Shown here: piece by piece, positions 48,178-56,111 of the stretch
Numbering within the stretch: the stretch's first letter is position 1
How the letters are laid out: each line of letters starts with the position of its first letter
From: Chelativorans salis
GTDB lineage: Bacteria > Pseudomonadota > Alphaproteobacteria > Rhizobiales > Rhizobiaceae
Assembly (NCBI RefSeq): GCF_025336525.1
Contig: NZ_JAOCZP010000002.1
Span: 620,001 to 684,000 of the forward strand
Reading direction: 5' to 3'
Length of the DNA: 64,000 nt
Position numbers and translations under genes: made by a program
Notes under the pieces: generated by a model
Databases searched by the model: none
What the model was told of the DNA's origin: nothing
Seen by the model: the letters and a program-made list of their open reading frames with translations, nothing else

Positions 48178-48464
48178 TGATCATTGTTCGAGGTCTGGCT
48201 GACCAACGGGGAGGGGAGGAATCCGTTCCTTGGCAAACGGCGAACGGGGGCGCAAACAGCCTCCTGCATCACCGGCGAATATTTTTCGACCAGCGCCTTG
48301 TTTTAGAACTGAAAGTGCTTATTTAAGACCCTATCGATCTTGCTTGTTAAGCTCTGCTGTCGCCTCCGGGCGTCTCGACGAACTTCCCTTCAAAATCGAT
48401 CTGAACCGTTTGCCGTGCCAAGGCGCGGTGGACAAACGCCGTGACCGATTGAAAGGAAATCGTC

Positions 48465-48674
48465 ATGAACACCGGAACCGTAAAGTTCTTCAATTCCACC
48501 AAGGGCTTTGGCTTCATCCAGCCGGATGATGGCGGAACGGACGTCTTCGTCCACGTCTCCGCCGTCGAGCGTGCCGGCCTCGGCACCATCGTGGAAGGCC
48601 AGAAGCTGAGCTTCGACGTCGTCAGGGACAGCCGCTCGGGCAAGAATGCCGCGGACAACCTGCGCGCCGCGTAA
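48465..48674 (+). CDS. CspA-family cold shock protein
   Basis: 69 residues forming a single OB-fold: [20 protein letters not shown] has RNP1 (KGFGFI), and [14 protein letters not shown] has RNP2 (VFVH). These bind single-stranded RNA or DNA and ease translation at low temperature. AAAGGAAAT precedes the ATG. A long leader (about 170 bases from 48290) is typical for csp genes and may hold temperature-responsive structure. Terminator at 48737-48760. Confidence 0.95.
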   Translation: MNTGTVKFFNSTKGFGFIQPDDGGTDVFVHVSAVERAGLGTIVEGQKLSFDVVRDSRSGKNAADNLRAA

Positions 48675-48736
48675 AGCGCATTCATCTCGATCCGTGACCA
48701 CGGATGTACTGGCACGGATCTTTGAGATGAGAGGAA

Positions 48737-48760
48737 AGGTCGGGCAGCGCCCGGCCTTTT
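48737..48760 (+). terminator. Intrinsic terminator of the cold shock gene
   Basis: AGGTCGGGC (48737-48745), AGC loop and GCCCGGCCT (48749-48757) form a 9-bp stem with one G-T pair, followed by TTTTTGCTTTT. Confidence 0.88.
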
Positions 48761-48794
48761 TGCTTTTCAGGCGCACCGGAAAGGATGAAACGAA

Positions 48795-49037
48795 ATGACC
48801 CAAGCCATCACCAAGGACACCCTCTTCCCACCCACCAAGCCTAATGCGGCTACCAAGGCCGAAATCACCAACCGCACCGCCCGCGCGATCATCGACGCGG
48901 AAGCAGCCCGCCGCGACGCCAAGACCGAGCGCCTGAGGCAGGCCCGCCTGGAAATGGAAGCAGGGCAGCCGAAGCCGGCGCCGGCGAAGGCGCGGGGGAG
49001 GAAGACGGCTGCGAAGGCGAGCCGCCGCGCTGGGTGA
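48795..49037 (+). CDS. Small Ala/Lys/Arg-rich protein
   Basis: 80 residues. The N-terminal 60 (TLFPPTKPNAATKAEITNRT, ARAIIDAEAARRDAKTERLR) is a likely charged helix; the tail PKPAPAKARGRKTAAKAS is Pro/Ala/Lys-rich, like histone-H1 tails, and may bind nucleic acid. AAAGGATGAAACGAA lies before the ATG. It follows the cold shock gene terminator. Similar small proteins are seen in rhizobia but without a known role. Confidence 0.7.
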   Translation: MTQAITKDTLFPPTKPNAATKAEITNRTARAIIDAEAARRDAKTERLRQARLEMEAGQPKPAPAKARGRKTAAKASRRAG

Positions 49038-49088
49038 AGGGGAACCGCAGAACATAGCCTCCGACAGCCGTTGAGGTAGGTTCTCTTC

Positions 49089-49376
49089 ATGACCGGCTAT
49101 GTCTATATGGCCGCCAGCCAGAAGCGCGGCACGATCTATATCGGCGTGACCAACGATCTCGGCCGTCGTATTCCCGAGCACAAGGATGGCAAAGGTTCGC
49201 ACTTCACCAGCCGCTACGGCGTCACGCGGCTTATCTGGTACGAAGAACATTTCGACATGCAAGATGCAATCCAGCGGGAGAAATCACTGAAACGCTGGCC
49301 GCGACAGTGGAAGATCGAGCTCATCGAGAAGACCAATCCCGAGTGGCAGGAACTGCTACGAGGCTTGGGCTGGTGA
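49089..49376 (+). CDS. GIY-YIG nuclease domain protein (UvrC N-terminal-like)
   Basis: 95 residues consisting of one GIY-YIG domain: GYVYMAASQKRGTIYIGVTN, LGRRIPEHK with the catalytic Arg and His, FTSRYGVTRLIWYEEH, and the Glu in QREKSLKRWPRQWK. The Tyr-containing VYM...YIG pair is intact. Small stand-alone members are common in rhizobia; function unproven, perhaps DNA repair. The 276-bp repeat array begins 35 bases after its stop. Confidence 0.88.
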   Translation: MTGYVYMAASQKRGTIYIGVTNDLGRRIPEHKDGKGSHFTSRYGVTRLIWYEEHFDMQDAIQREKSLKRWPRQWKIELIEKTNPEWQELLRGLGW

Positions 49377-49410
49377 TGCCACCCCGCTGTTTGTCATCCT
49401 AGCGTCTGAT

Positions 49411-50218
49411 GGCGGGGATGGCGGCCCTGCCGGCGGGACACCGCATCATCAACTGCCGCCGGCTGCCAACGTTGGCGCCGTTCCCTTCCGCTTCGTCATC
49501 CTCGGGCTTGACCCGAGGATCCATGCCGTGACAGCGATGATGGGTTCGGCCTTTCCGGCATAAGGTGTCCAGTGCCGGAAGCGTCGGGCGCGGTCGGAGA
49601 GGGAACGGCATGGATCCTAGGGTCTGCGCCTCGCTCCGCTCGGCTTCGCCCTAGGATGACGAAGGGGATGCGGCTGTGCCGTCGGGCGGGGGATGGCGGC
49701 CGCGTCAGCGAGACACCACATCAGCAACCGCCGCCGGCTGCCAGGGTCGGGCGCCGTTCCCTTCCGCTTCGTCATCCTCGGGCTTGACCCGAGGATCCAT
49801 GCCGTGACGATCGTCATGTGTGCTGCGTTTCAAGCAAGGGGAGCGAAGTGCCGGAAGCGCCGGGCGCGGTCGGAGAGGGAACGGCATGGATCCTAGGGTC
49901 TGCGCCTCGCTCCGCTCGGCTTCGCCCTAGGATGACGAAGGGGGTGCAACTGTGCCGTCGGGCGGGGGATGGCGGCCGCGTCAGCGAGACACCACGTCAG
50001 CAACCGCCGCCGGCTGCCAGGGTCGGGCGCCGTTCCCTTCCGCTTCGTCATCCTCGGGCTTGACCCGAGGATCCATGCCGTGACGACCTTCATGTGTGCT
50101 GCGTTTCAAGCAAGGGGAGCGAAGTGCCGGAAGCGTCGGGCGCGGTCGGAGAGGGAACGGCATGGAACCCAGGGGTCTGCGCCCCGCTTCGCTCGGCTCC
50201 GCCCTAGGATGACGAAGG
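49411..50218. repeat. 276-bp hairpin-bearing unit in about three tandem copies
   Basis: Matching points (CTTCGTCATCCTCGGG) recur at 49491, 49767 and 50043, exactly 276 bases apart. Each unit contains two related hairpins in opposite orientation: CCTCGGGCTTGACCCGAGG, and a longer one with ATCCTAGGG / CCCTAGGAT arms around a loop of about 26 bases, each flanked by GTCAT and GATCCATGCCG. Copies two and three are nearly identical over most of their length; copy one is more diverged in its left part. Translations give the DPRVKPEDD string of many spurious proteins. No gene is present. Confidence 0.85.
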
Positions 50219-50271
50219 GGAAGGATGGTCGCCGAGTTCGCGCTTCAATCTTGCGCGAGATCGATAGATGT

Positions 50272-50298
50272 TTGCCGGCCACCACCGGTGGCCGGCAA
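50272..50298. repeat. Perfect 12-bp inverted repeat downstream of the XRE-ImmA operon
   Basis: TTGCCGGCCACC and GGTGGCCGGCAA around an ACC loop. It lies just beyond the stop of the last microgene (50311), where it could end or stabilise the operon transcript, though no T run follows. Confidence 0.6.
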
Positions 50299-50310
50299 GG
50301 AAGCGATCGT

Positions 50311-50475
50311 CTATTTTCTGCGTGACGGTTCGCTTTTTGTATCTCCACGGCCAGGCTTGGGAACCCGTTCAACCGTGGTCGTGCTGGGACGTTGGTCTGC
50401 TTCTTCTACGGTAATGAAGCGGCCGGATTGAGAGTCGCGGCCAACGTCGAAGGTCTTGCGCTCTTTGTTTGACAT
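50311..50475 (-). CDS. 54-residue conserved microprotein (last gene of XRE-ImmA operon)
   Basis: Reads MSNKERKTFDVGRDSQSGRF, then ITVEEADQRPSTTTVERVPK and a basic tail. The pattern RDxxSGRFITVEEAxxRPSTTTVERV matches a family of small proteins (RDAxTGQFxxxxxAxxxPxTTVxE) that I recall from many proteobacteria without known function. The ATG at 50475 comes six bases after the stop of the other microgene, so it is translated from the same transcript. Too short for usual length cut-offs. It is followed by a perfect hairpin. Confidence 0.65.
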   Translation of the reverse strand: MSNKERKTFDVGRDSQSGRFITVEEADQRPSTTTVERVPKPGRGDTKSEPSRRK

Positions 50476-50481
50476 ATGTCG

Positions 50482-50646
50482 TTACTCATAGCTGGTATGC
50501 ACCGAAGCTACCTCGACTCGGAGGGCGAAATCCCGATAATGTGACCTTGCTACAGGTGTTGAGATTTCGATCTCTGCGCCCCGCGTGGGCTTCGGCTTCT
50601 TCGCGGTAACCAGAGCCGATCCGAAGTGGTCGGCTCTGGTGTTCAT
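50482..50646 (-). CDS. 54-residue microprotein overlapping the immA-like stop
   Basis: Starts at an ATG that overlaps the ImmA-like stop codon (ATGA), and ends six bases before the next microgene. Sequence MNTRADHFGSALVTAKKPKP, TRGAEIEISTPVARSHYRDF and ALRVEVASVHTSYE. No family recognised. A basic, Pro/Lys-containing N-terminal region is followed by a likely beta-rich part. Exact overlap with its neighbours is the main evidence that it is a real gene. Confidence 0.55.
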   Translation of the reverse strand: MNTRADHFGSALVTAKKPKPTRGAEIEISTPVARSHYRDFALRVEVASVHTSYE

Positions 50647-51241
50647 TTCCGTTCCTTCCACGCGTTGATTGATGCAACCACTTGCGGGGGTACCGCGTGC
50701 GGTTTTGATATGCCCAAATTCGCCAAGCGATGCTTAGCGGCAGAGCGGCTGACTGAAAAGAAATCGGCTATTTCTGAAGCGTCTACGAAATCGCGCACGA
50801 GCCAATCAGGCATCAAAAAGCCTGCCGCGAACGCGTTTGCTTGCCATTCGGCGCTCGCGTACGAAGGGAGCTCCTTCATCTTCGAATACCGTATCGGAGC
50901 GCGGTCGAGAGGCACTGCGGACTTATGGAGGACTAAATGACCAAGCTCGTGCGCAGCTGTCCACCTACCCCGGCCTTGGTATCTGCAGGCAGCTTGATAG
51001 CTGGATTCCGACAAAACGATCCTTGGTGGATCGAACTCCGTGTACCCCTCCGCGCCGTCCAAAAGACGATCCTCCTTAACAGAGCGAAGTCTGTGAATAG
51101 CCGTGGCATCTCATTTTCAAGAGCCTGGATCACATCCGGAGCCTGGCAGGCAGTCGGGATACCCAAGGCCTCTCGCCAAGCCGCGGCCAATTGCTCTATA
51201 TCGGTTCGGCTTTTGGCCGGGACGCAGTAGTCGTGACTCAT
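50643..51241 (-). pseudogene. ImmA/IrrE-type metallopeptidase gene with apparent frameshift
   Basis: The N-terminal 60 residues (MSHDYCVPAKSRTDIEQLAA... to LFTDFAL) read from the ATG at 51241, which overlaps the XRE stop (TAATG). The catalytic part is in the next frame: SVKEDRLLDGAEGYTEFDPP, RWTAAHELGHLVLHKS with the HExxH zinc motif, and ASAEWQANAFAAGFLMP. The frames join at about 51081-51085 if one base is added (net -1). A TAAGGAGG sequence at the junction, followed by TTG (51062), could allow separate initiation or stimulate frameshifting. In phage and ICE systems ImmA cleaves its paired repressor. Confidence 0.75.
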
Positions 51242-51597
51242 TAATCATCTCCAGGAAGCGATGCGTTGAGGTTGCGGATTTCACTCGGCGACATCTTGTT
51301 GATTTTTCTGAATAGTCGCCTTGCAAGAGCCGCCCGCTCCTTATCTACTGGAACAAATCGGATCACGTTCGTTCTTGCGTCGGCCAAAAGCTGAAGGTGC
51401 TTCCTCGTCACGAGGTCAAGCTTCAGCCAATCGCCGAATTTTTTTACATACCCTTCTGGTACTTGCTTTTCTCCAGTCTCGACTGCGGAGATGAATGATG
51501 GAGAACAACCAAATTCCTGCGCTTGGTCGATCATGCGCTTTTTCGTCTTCATGCGAATGTCTCTGCATGTTGATCCAAAGACTGTCAGATTTGCCAT
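51241..51597 (-). CDS. XRE-family (Cro/CI-type) transcriptional regulator
   Basis: 118 residues from the ATG at 51597, chosen for the GGGGAGAGG ribosome site. A helix-turn-helix lies at about residues 10-50 (MIDQAQEFGCSPSFISAVET). The rest is helical and may bind the peptidase. A perfect 18-bp palindrome just upstream is the probable operator, giving autoregulation. Next gene is the ImmA-type metallopeptidase, the usual partner that inactivates such repressors. Confidence 0.85.
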   Translation of the reverse strand: MANLTVFGSTCRDIRMKTKKRMIDQAQEFGCSPSFISAVETGEKQVPEGYVKKFGDWLKLDLVTRKHLQLLADARTNVIRFVPVDKERAALARRLFRKINKMSPSEIRNLNASLPGDD

Positions 51598-51615
51598 GTC
51601 CTCTCCCCACTGTTT

Positions 51616-51633
51616 TTTCACCTGCAGGTGAAA
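51616..51633. promoter_or_regulatory. Perfect 18-bp palindromic operator of the XRE-ImmA operon
   Basis: TTTCACCTGCAGGTGAAA, 18 bases with complete two-fold symmetry, centred 28 bases upstream of the XRE start codon and just after the nrdJ terminator. Position and symmetry fit a dimeric helix-turn-helix repressor site. Confidence 0.7.
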
Positions 51634-51645
51634 TTGCTACTTAAG

Positions 51646-51674
51646 AAAAAGCCCGACCAACGAACTGGTCGGGC
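51646..51674 (-). terminator. Intrinsic terminator of nrdJ
   Basis: On the minus strand GCCCGACCA, a six-base loop and TGGTCGGGC form a perfect 9-bp stem followed by TTTTTC, nine bases after the nrdJ stop. It separates nrdJ from the XRE-ImmA operon on the same strand. Confidence 0.92.
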
Positions 51675-51682
51675 ATTGAAAC

Positions 51683-54600
51683 TCAACTACACCCGCTCGT
51701 AGCCCCACACGTATCGCACTTCTCGCAAGTCCCGTTCCGCACCATCGTAAAGTTCTGGCACTCGGAGCACATATTCCCCGTATACCCCTGCGCGATGGCC
51801 TGCTGGCGGCGGTGGCTTTCCACCTTTTTCGCCTCGGCGGCCTCTTCCGCCGCTTCGTCGGTGAAGAGCGCGTCCGCGCCCTCGTTCCCGGCCGCTTCCT
51901 CGGCCAGTTCCTTTGCCCGCTCCTCGTAGTCGCGGCGGAAGGCGGAGGCTTCTTCGCGGAGTTCGGAGACGACCGGCTTCAGCGCGGTCACCGTGCCGCC
52001 CGGGGAGATGGCGCGGACGTTGGAGGCCGCGCGCGCCGTCGGGGTGCCGCCGGAGGCTTCGCCCTTGGGCTCGGTCTTGCCCACCACCTTGAAGGGGGCG
52101 GCACCCCGGGTAAGCCCCTTGGAGAAGGGTGTCGCCTTGCCCTCGCTGATGCCGCGGCCAAGCGTCGTGCTGGTGAAGTCCGATGTGTCGACATGGGCGA
52201 GGTCGGAGCGGCCGAGATAGGAGACCGCCAGCTCGCGGAAGACATAGTCGAGAATCGAAGTAGCGTTCTTGATCGCGTCGTTGCCCTGAACGATGCCCGC
52301 CGGCTCGAACTTGGTGAAGGTGAAGGCCTCCACATATTCCTCGAGCGGCACGCCATATTGGAGACCCAGCGAGATGGCGATGGCGAAGTTGTTCATCATG
52401 GCACGGAAGGCGGCACCCTCCTTGTGCATGTCGATGAAGATCTCGCCGATGCGGCCGTCGTCGAACTCGCCGGTGCGCAAGTAGACCTTGTGCCCACCGA
52501 CCACCGCCTTCTGGGTGTAGCCCTTGCGCCGGTTCGGCAGCTTCTCGCGCTCGCGCACCACGCGCTCGATAACGCGCTCGACGATCTTCTCTGTCACCTG
52601 CGCGGCCTGGGCGGCCGTCGGGGCGGAGACCAGCTCTTCCACCAGGTCGTCGGCATCCTCCTCGTCGTCAGCCAGCAGCGAGGCGTTGAGCGGCTGCGAG
52701 AGCTTTGAGCCGTCGCGGTAGAGGGCGTTGGCCTTGAGCGCCAGCTTCCAGGAAAGCATGTAGGCTTCCTTGCAATCCTCGACGGTCGCCTCGTTGGGCA
52801 TATTGATCGTCTTGGAGATGGCACCGGAGATGAAGGGCTGCGCCGCCGCCATCATGCGGATGTGACTCTCCACTGAGAGAAAGCGCTTGCCGATCTTGCC
52901 GCACGGGTTGGCGCAGTCGAAGACGGGCAGGTGCTCGTCCTTCAGGTGCGGCGCGCCTTCCAGCGTCATGGCACCGCAGATGTGGATGTTGGCGGCCTCG
53001 ATCTCCTTCCTGGAGAAGCCCAGCGCCGGCAGCACCTCGAAGGAGAAGTCGTCGAGCTGCTCTTGGGTGAAGCCGAAAGTCTCCTTCAGCCAGTCCGCAC
53101 CGAGCGTCCACTGATTGAAGACGAACTTGATGTCGAAGGCCGACTTCAGCGCCTCGTTCAGCGTCTTGATCCTATCGTCGGGAAAACCCTTGGCCTTGAG
53201 CGTCGTCGGGTTGACGCCCGGCGCCTGGTTCAGGTCGCCGTGGCCGACGGCATATGCCTCGATCTCGGCGATCTGGGCTTCCGAGTAGCCGAGCGTCCTG
53301 AGCGCCTCCGGCACAGCACGGTTGATGATCTTGAAATAGCCGCCGCCGGCGAGCTTCTTGAACTTTACCAGCGCGAAGTCGGGTTCGATGCCGGTGGTGT
53401 CGCAATCCATGACAAGGCCGATCGTGCCGGTGGGCGCGATGACGGTCGCCTGCGCGTTGCGGTAGCCATGCTTCTCGCCGAGTTCAAGCGCCCGGTCCCA
53501 GGCGGCCTTGGCATGCTCCACGAGCTCGGCCTGCGGGCAATCTTCCGCCTTGATCGGCACCGGGTTGACGGCGAGCTTCTCATAGCCGTCCTCCTCGCCA
53601 TGGGCGGCGCGGCGATGGTTGCGCATGACGCGCAGCATGTGTTCGGCGTTGCGCTCATAGTCGGGGAAGGGGCCGAGTTCGCCGGCCATCTCGGCGCTGG
53701 TTGCATAGGCGACGCCGGTCATGATGGCGGTGAGCGAGGCGCAGATGGCGCGGCCCTCGTCCGAATCGTAGGGAATGCCGGAGGTCATGAGCAGGCCGCC
53801 GATATTGGCGTAACCCAGCCCCAGCGTGCGGTACTCGTAGGAGAGCTTGGCGATTTCCTTGGACGGGAACTGCGCCATCATGACGGAGATCTCCAGCACC
53901 ATCGTCCACAGCCGCACCGTATGCTCGTAGGCGGCGATGTCGATGGTTCCATCCTTCTGCCGGTACTGCAGCAAGTTCATGGACGCAAGGTTGCAGGCCG
54001 TGTCGTCCAGGAACATGTATTCCGAGCACGGATTCGACGCGCGGATGGGACCGGCCGCCGGTGAGGTGTGCCAGTCGTTCATCGTCGTGTTGAAGTGCAG
54101 GCCCGGATCGGCCGAGGCCCAGGCGGCGTAGCCGATCTTCTCCCACAGGTCGCGCGCCTTCAGCACCTTGGCCGGCTTGCCGTCGATGCGGTTGATCAGC
54201 GTCCACTCGCCGTCGTTCTCAACAGCGCGCAGGAAATCGTCCTTCAGCGAGACGGAGTTGTTGGAGTTCTGGCCGGAGACGGTGAGATAGGCTTCCGAAT
54301 CCCAGTCCGTGTCGTAGGTCTTGAACTCCATCTTCGTGTAGCCCTGGCGCGCGAACTGGATGACGCGCTTGATGTAGTTCTCGGGCACCGCGTTGCGCTT
54401 GGCCGCCTTCACCTCGCGCTTAAGCGCCGGGTTCTTGGTGGGATCGAAACAGTCGTCATTGTCGGCCTCGCAGTTGACGCAGGCCTTCATGATCGCCTCG
54501 AGGTGCTTCTTGACGATCTTTGAACCGGTGACGAGGCTTGCGACCTTCTGCTCCTCCTTCACCTTCCAATCGATGTAGTCCTCGATATCCGGGTGGTCGA

Positions 54601-55453
54601 CGTCGACGACGACCATCTTGGCGGCGCGCCGCGTCGTGCCGCCGGACTTGATGGCGCCCGCCGCGCGGTCGCCTATCTTCAGGAACGACATGAGACCGGA
54701 AGACTTGCCGCCGCCCGAAAGCCGCTCACCCTCGCCGCGCAGGTGCGAGAAGTTGGAGCCGGTGCCCGAGCCGTATTTGAAAAGCCGCGCCTCGCGCACC
54801 CAAAGGTCCATGATGCCGCCGTCGTTGACGAGGTCGTCGCCGACAGACTGGATGAAGCAGGCGTGCGGCTGCGGGTGCTCGTAGGCTGACTTGGACTTGG
54901 TGAGCTTGCCGGTGAAGGGATCGACGTAATAGTGGCCTTGGCCGGGACCGTCGATACCGTAGGCCCAGTGCAGGCCGGTGTTGAACCATTGCGGGCTATT
55001 GGGCGCCACGCGCTGGGTGGCGAGCATATAGCAAAGCTCGTCCATGAAGGCCTGCGCGTCGGCCTCCGTGTCGAAATAACCGCCCTTCCAGCCCCAATAG
55101 GTCCAGGTACCGGCGAGCCGGTTGAAGACCTGCGCAGCGCTCGTCTCCGAGCCATAACGCTCGTCCTCGGGCAGTTCGGCGAGTGCCTCCTCGTCGGCCA
55201 CCGAACGCCACAGGAAGGAGGGAACGTCGTTTTCCTCGACCTTTTTCAGGCGTGCGGGCACGCCGGCCTTACGGAAATATTTTTGCGCCAGGATGTCGCT
55301 GGCGACCTGGGAAAAGCGCGCCGGCACATCGATGTTCTCCAGCCGGAAAACGGTGGAGCCGTCCGGGTTCCTGATCTCGCTCAAGGCCTTGCGGAAGGCG
55401 ATATCCGCGTAGGGAGACTGGCCTTCCTTGGTGAACCGACGTTCGATGCGCAT
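51683..55453 (-). CDS. nrdJ: Vitamin B12-dependent (class II) ribonucleotide reductase
   Basis: 1256 residues from the ATG at 55453 ([12 protein letters not shown]), chosen over a TTG at 55468 for the GAGGG site. Reduces ribonucleoside diphosphates with adenosylcobalamin, so it works with or without oxygen. Seen: N-terminal [20 protein letters not shown], active-site region [60 protein letters not shown], and a C-terminal zinc-ribbon with MCSECQNFT and [13 protein letters not shown] whose last Cys pairs re-reduce the site. Length fits the long rhizobial form. Confidence 0.97.
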   Translation of the reverse strand: MRIERRFTKEGQSPYADIAFRKALSEIRNPDGSTVFRLENIDVPARFSQVASDILAQKYFRKAGVPARLKKVEENDVPSFLWRSVADEEALAELPEDERYGSETSAAQVFNRLAGTWTYWGWKGGYFDTEADAQAFMDELCYMLATQRVAPNSPQWFNTGLHWAYGIDGPGQGHYYVDPFTGKLTKSKSAYEHPQPHACFIQSVGDDLVNDGGIMDLWVREARLFKYGSGTGSNFSHLRGEGERLSGGGKSSGLMSFLKIGDRAAGAIKSGGTTRRAAKMVVVDVDHPDIEDYIDWKVKEEQKVASLVTGSKIVKKHLEAIMKACVNCEADNDDCFDPTKNPALKREVKAAKRNAVPENYIKRVIQFARQGYTKMEFKTYDTDWDSEAYLTVSGQNSNNSVSLKDDFLRAVENDGEWTLINRIDGKPAKVLKARDLWEKIGYAAWASADPGLHFNTTMNDWHTSPAAGPIRASNPCSEYMFLDDTACNLASMNLLQYRQKDGTIDIAAYEHTVRLWTMVLEISVMMAQFPSKEIAKLSYEYRTLGLGYANIGGLLMTSGIPYDSDEGRAICASLTAIMTGVAYATSAEMAGELGPFPDYERNAEHMLRVMRNHRRAAHGEEDGYEKLAVNPVPIKAEDCPQAELVEHAKAAWDRALELGEKHGYRNAQATVIAPTGTIGLVMDCDTTGIEPDFALVKFKKLAGGGYFKIINRAVPEALRTLGYSEAQIAEIEAYAVGHGDLNQAPGVNPTTLKAKGFPDDRIKTLNEALKSAFDIKFVFNQWTLGADWLKETFGFTQEQLDDFSFEVLPALGFSRKEIEAANIHICGAMTLEGAPHLKDEHLPVFDCANPCGKIGKRFLSVESHIRMMAAAQPFISGAISKTINMPNEATVEDCKEAYMLSWKLALKANALYRDGSKLSQPLNASLLADDEEDADDLVEELVSAPTAAQAAQVTEKIVERVIERVVREREKLPNRRKGYTQKAVVGGHKVYLRTGEFDDGRIGEIFIDMHKEGAAFRAMMNNFAIAISLGLQYGVPLEEYVEAFTFTKFEPAGIVQGNDAIKNATSILDYVFRELAVSYLGRSDLAHVDTSDFTSTTLGRGISEGKATPFSKGLTRGAAPFKVVGKTEPKGEASGGTPTARAASNVRAISPGGTVTALKPVVSELREEASAFRRDYEERAKELAEEAAGNEGADALFTDEAAEEAAEAKKVESHRRQQAIAQGYTGNMCSECQNFTMVRNGTCEKCDTCGATSGCS

Positions 55454-55468
55454 CTTTGCCCTCTTCAA

Positions 55469-55484
55469 TTCCTATATATAGCGT
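55469..55484. promoter_or_regulatory. NrdR-box-like site before nrdJ
   Basis: Minus strand ACGCTATATATAGGAA fits the NrdR consensus aCaCwAtATaTwGtgt at 12 of 16 positions, with the CTATATATAG core intact. It lies 15 bases upstream of the nrdJ ATG and may overlap the -10 element. Confidence 0.4.
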
Positions 55485-56111
55485 CCTTCACGGGGCGATG
55501 CTCATCACATCTGCCCCCGCGGACACCGGGTCCGCCGACTGCCGCCGCGCCCCGTGTCACGGCGGCTCTCCAACACCTGATCCCCATCTCGCCCGTATGG
55601 CGTTGCCGCCCGGGCAAGGGCCCCGCCGGGGGGATCCGGCTGGTCCGTTCTGACGCTTCCTGTGGTTGTTCTCCGAGAGGAGAAATCTCACATTATTTAG
55701 TGCCGAGCATCTCTGCAAACGCTAAATATAGTATTAACAGATTGCTTACGCCACCCTCGACACTAGCGCCCCCGTCGCCTTTTTTGAGAAAACACGCCCT
55801 CCTTCCGCCCGCGACGACGACGGGCGGATGCGCAAACGCGACAACCGATTGGAAAACTGACCGACTTGTGGACTCTCCGGCTGCACCTCGCAAAAAGAGG
55901 CACGACGCCATTAAAAGGCGACTCGTTTTCGCCCGTCAAGGATTCGTTTCTTATAAGTTTTGTGACCGCTATATGTTGTGTGTCACGCATGTGGATATCG
56001 GGGAGATCGGCGGTTTTTTTTTCGGAAACCGGGGGCCGGCGATTCCCGCCGCTATTCACTCGGCGGGCCGATGCCGCCCATCCCATCCGAACCGGTGGCG
56101 CTCGGCAGTTG
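55485..56111. other. 627-base gene-free region between nrdJ and pit
   Basis: No gene or RNA could be supported. 55490-55660 is GC-rich with several short hairpins (for example CCGCCG...CGGCGG). 55680-55760 is AT-rich and could hold the nrdJ promoter. A T9 run lies near 56013. A cobalamin riboswitch upstream of nrdJ would be expected in some relatives; I could not find its B12 box here. Confidence 0.6.

Noticed and set aside
49569-50325. Several 60-120 codon open frames inside the 276-bp repeats
   Set aside because: They are translations of hairpin repeats (DPRVKPEDD type), a well-known source of false proteins.
55485-55700. Cobalamin riboswitch upstream of nrdJ
   Set aside because: No sequence matching the B12 box or its conserved core was found; the hairpins there do not fit the known fold.
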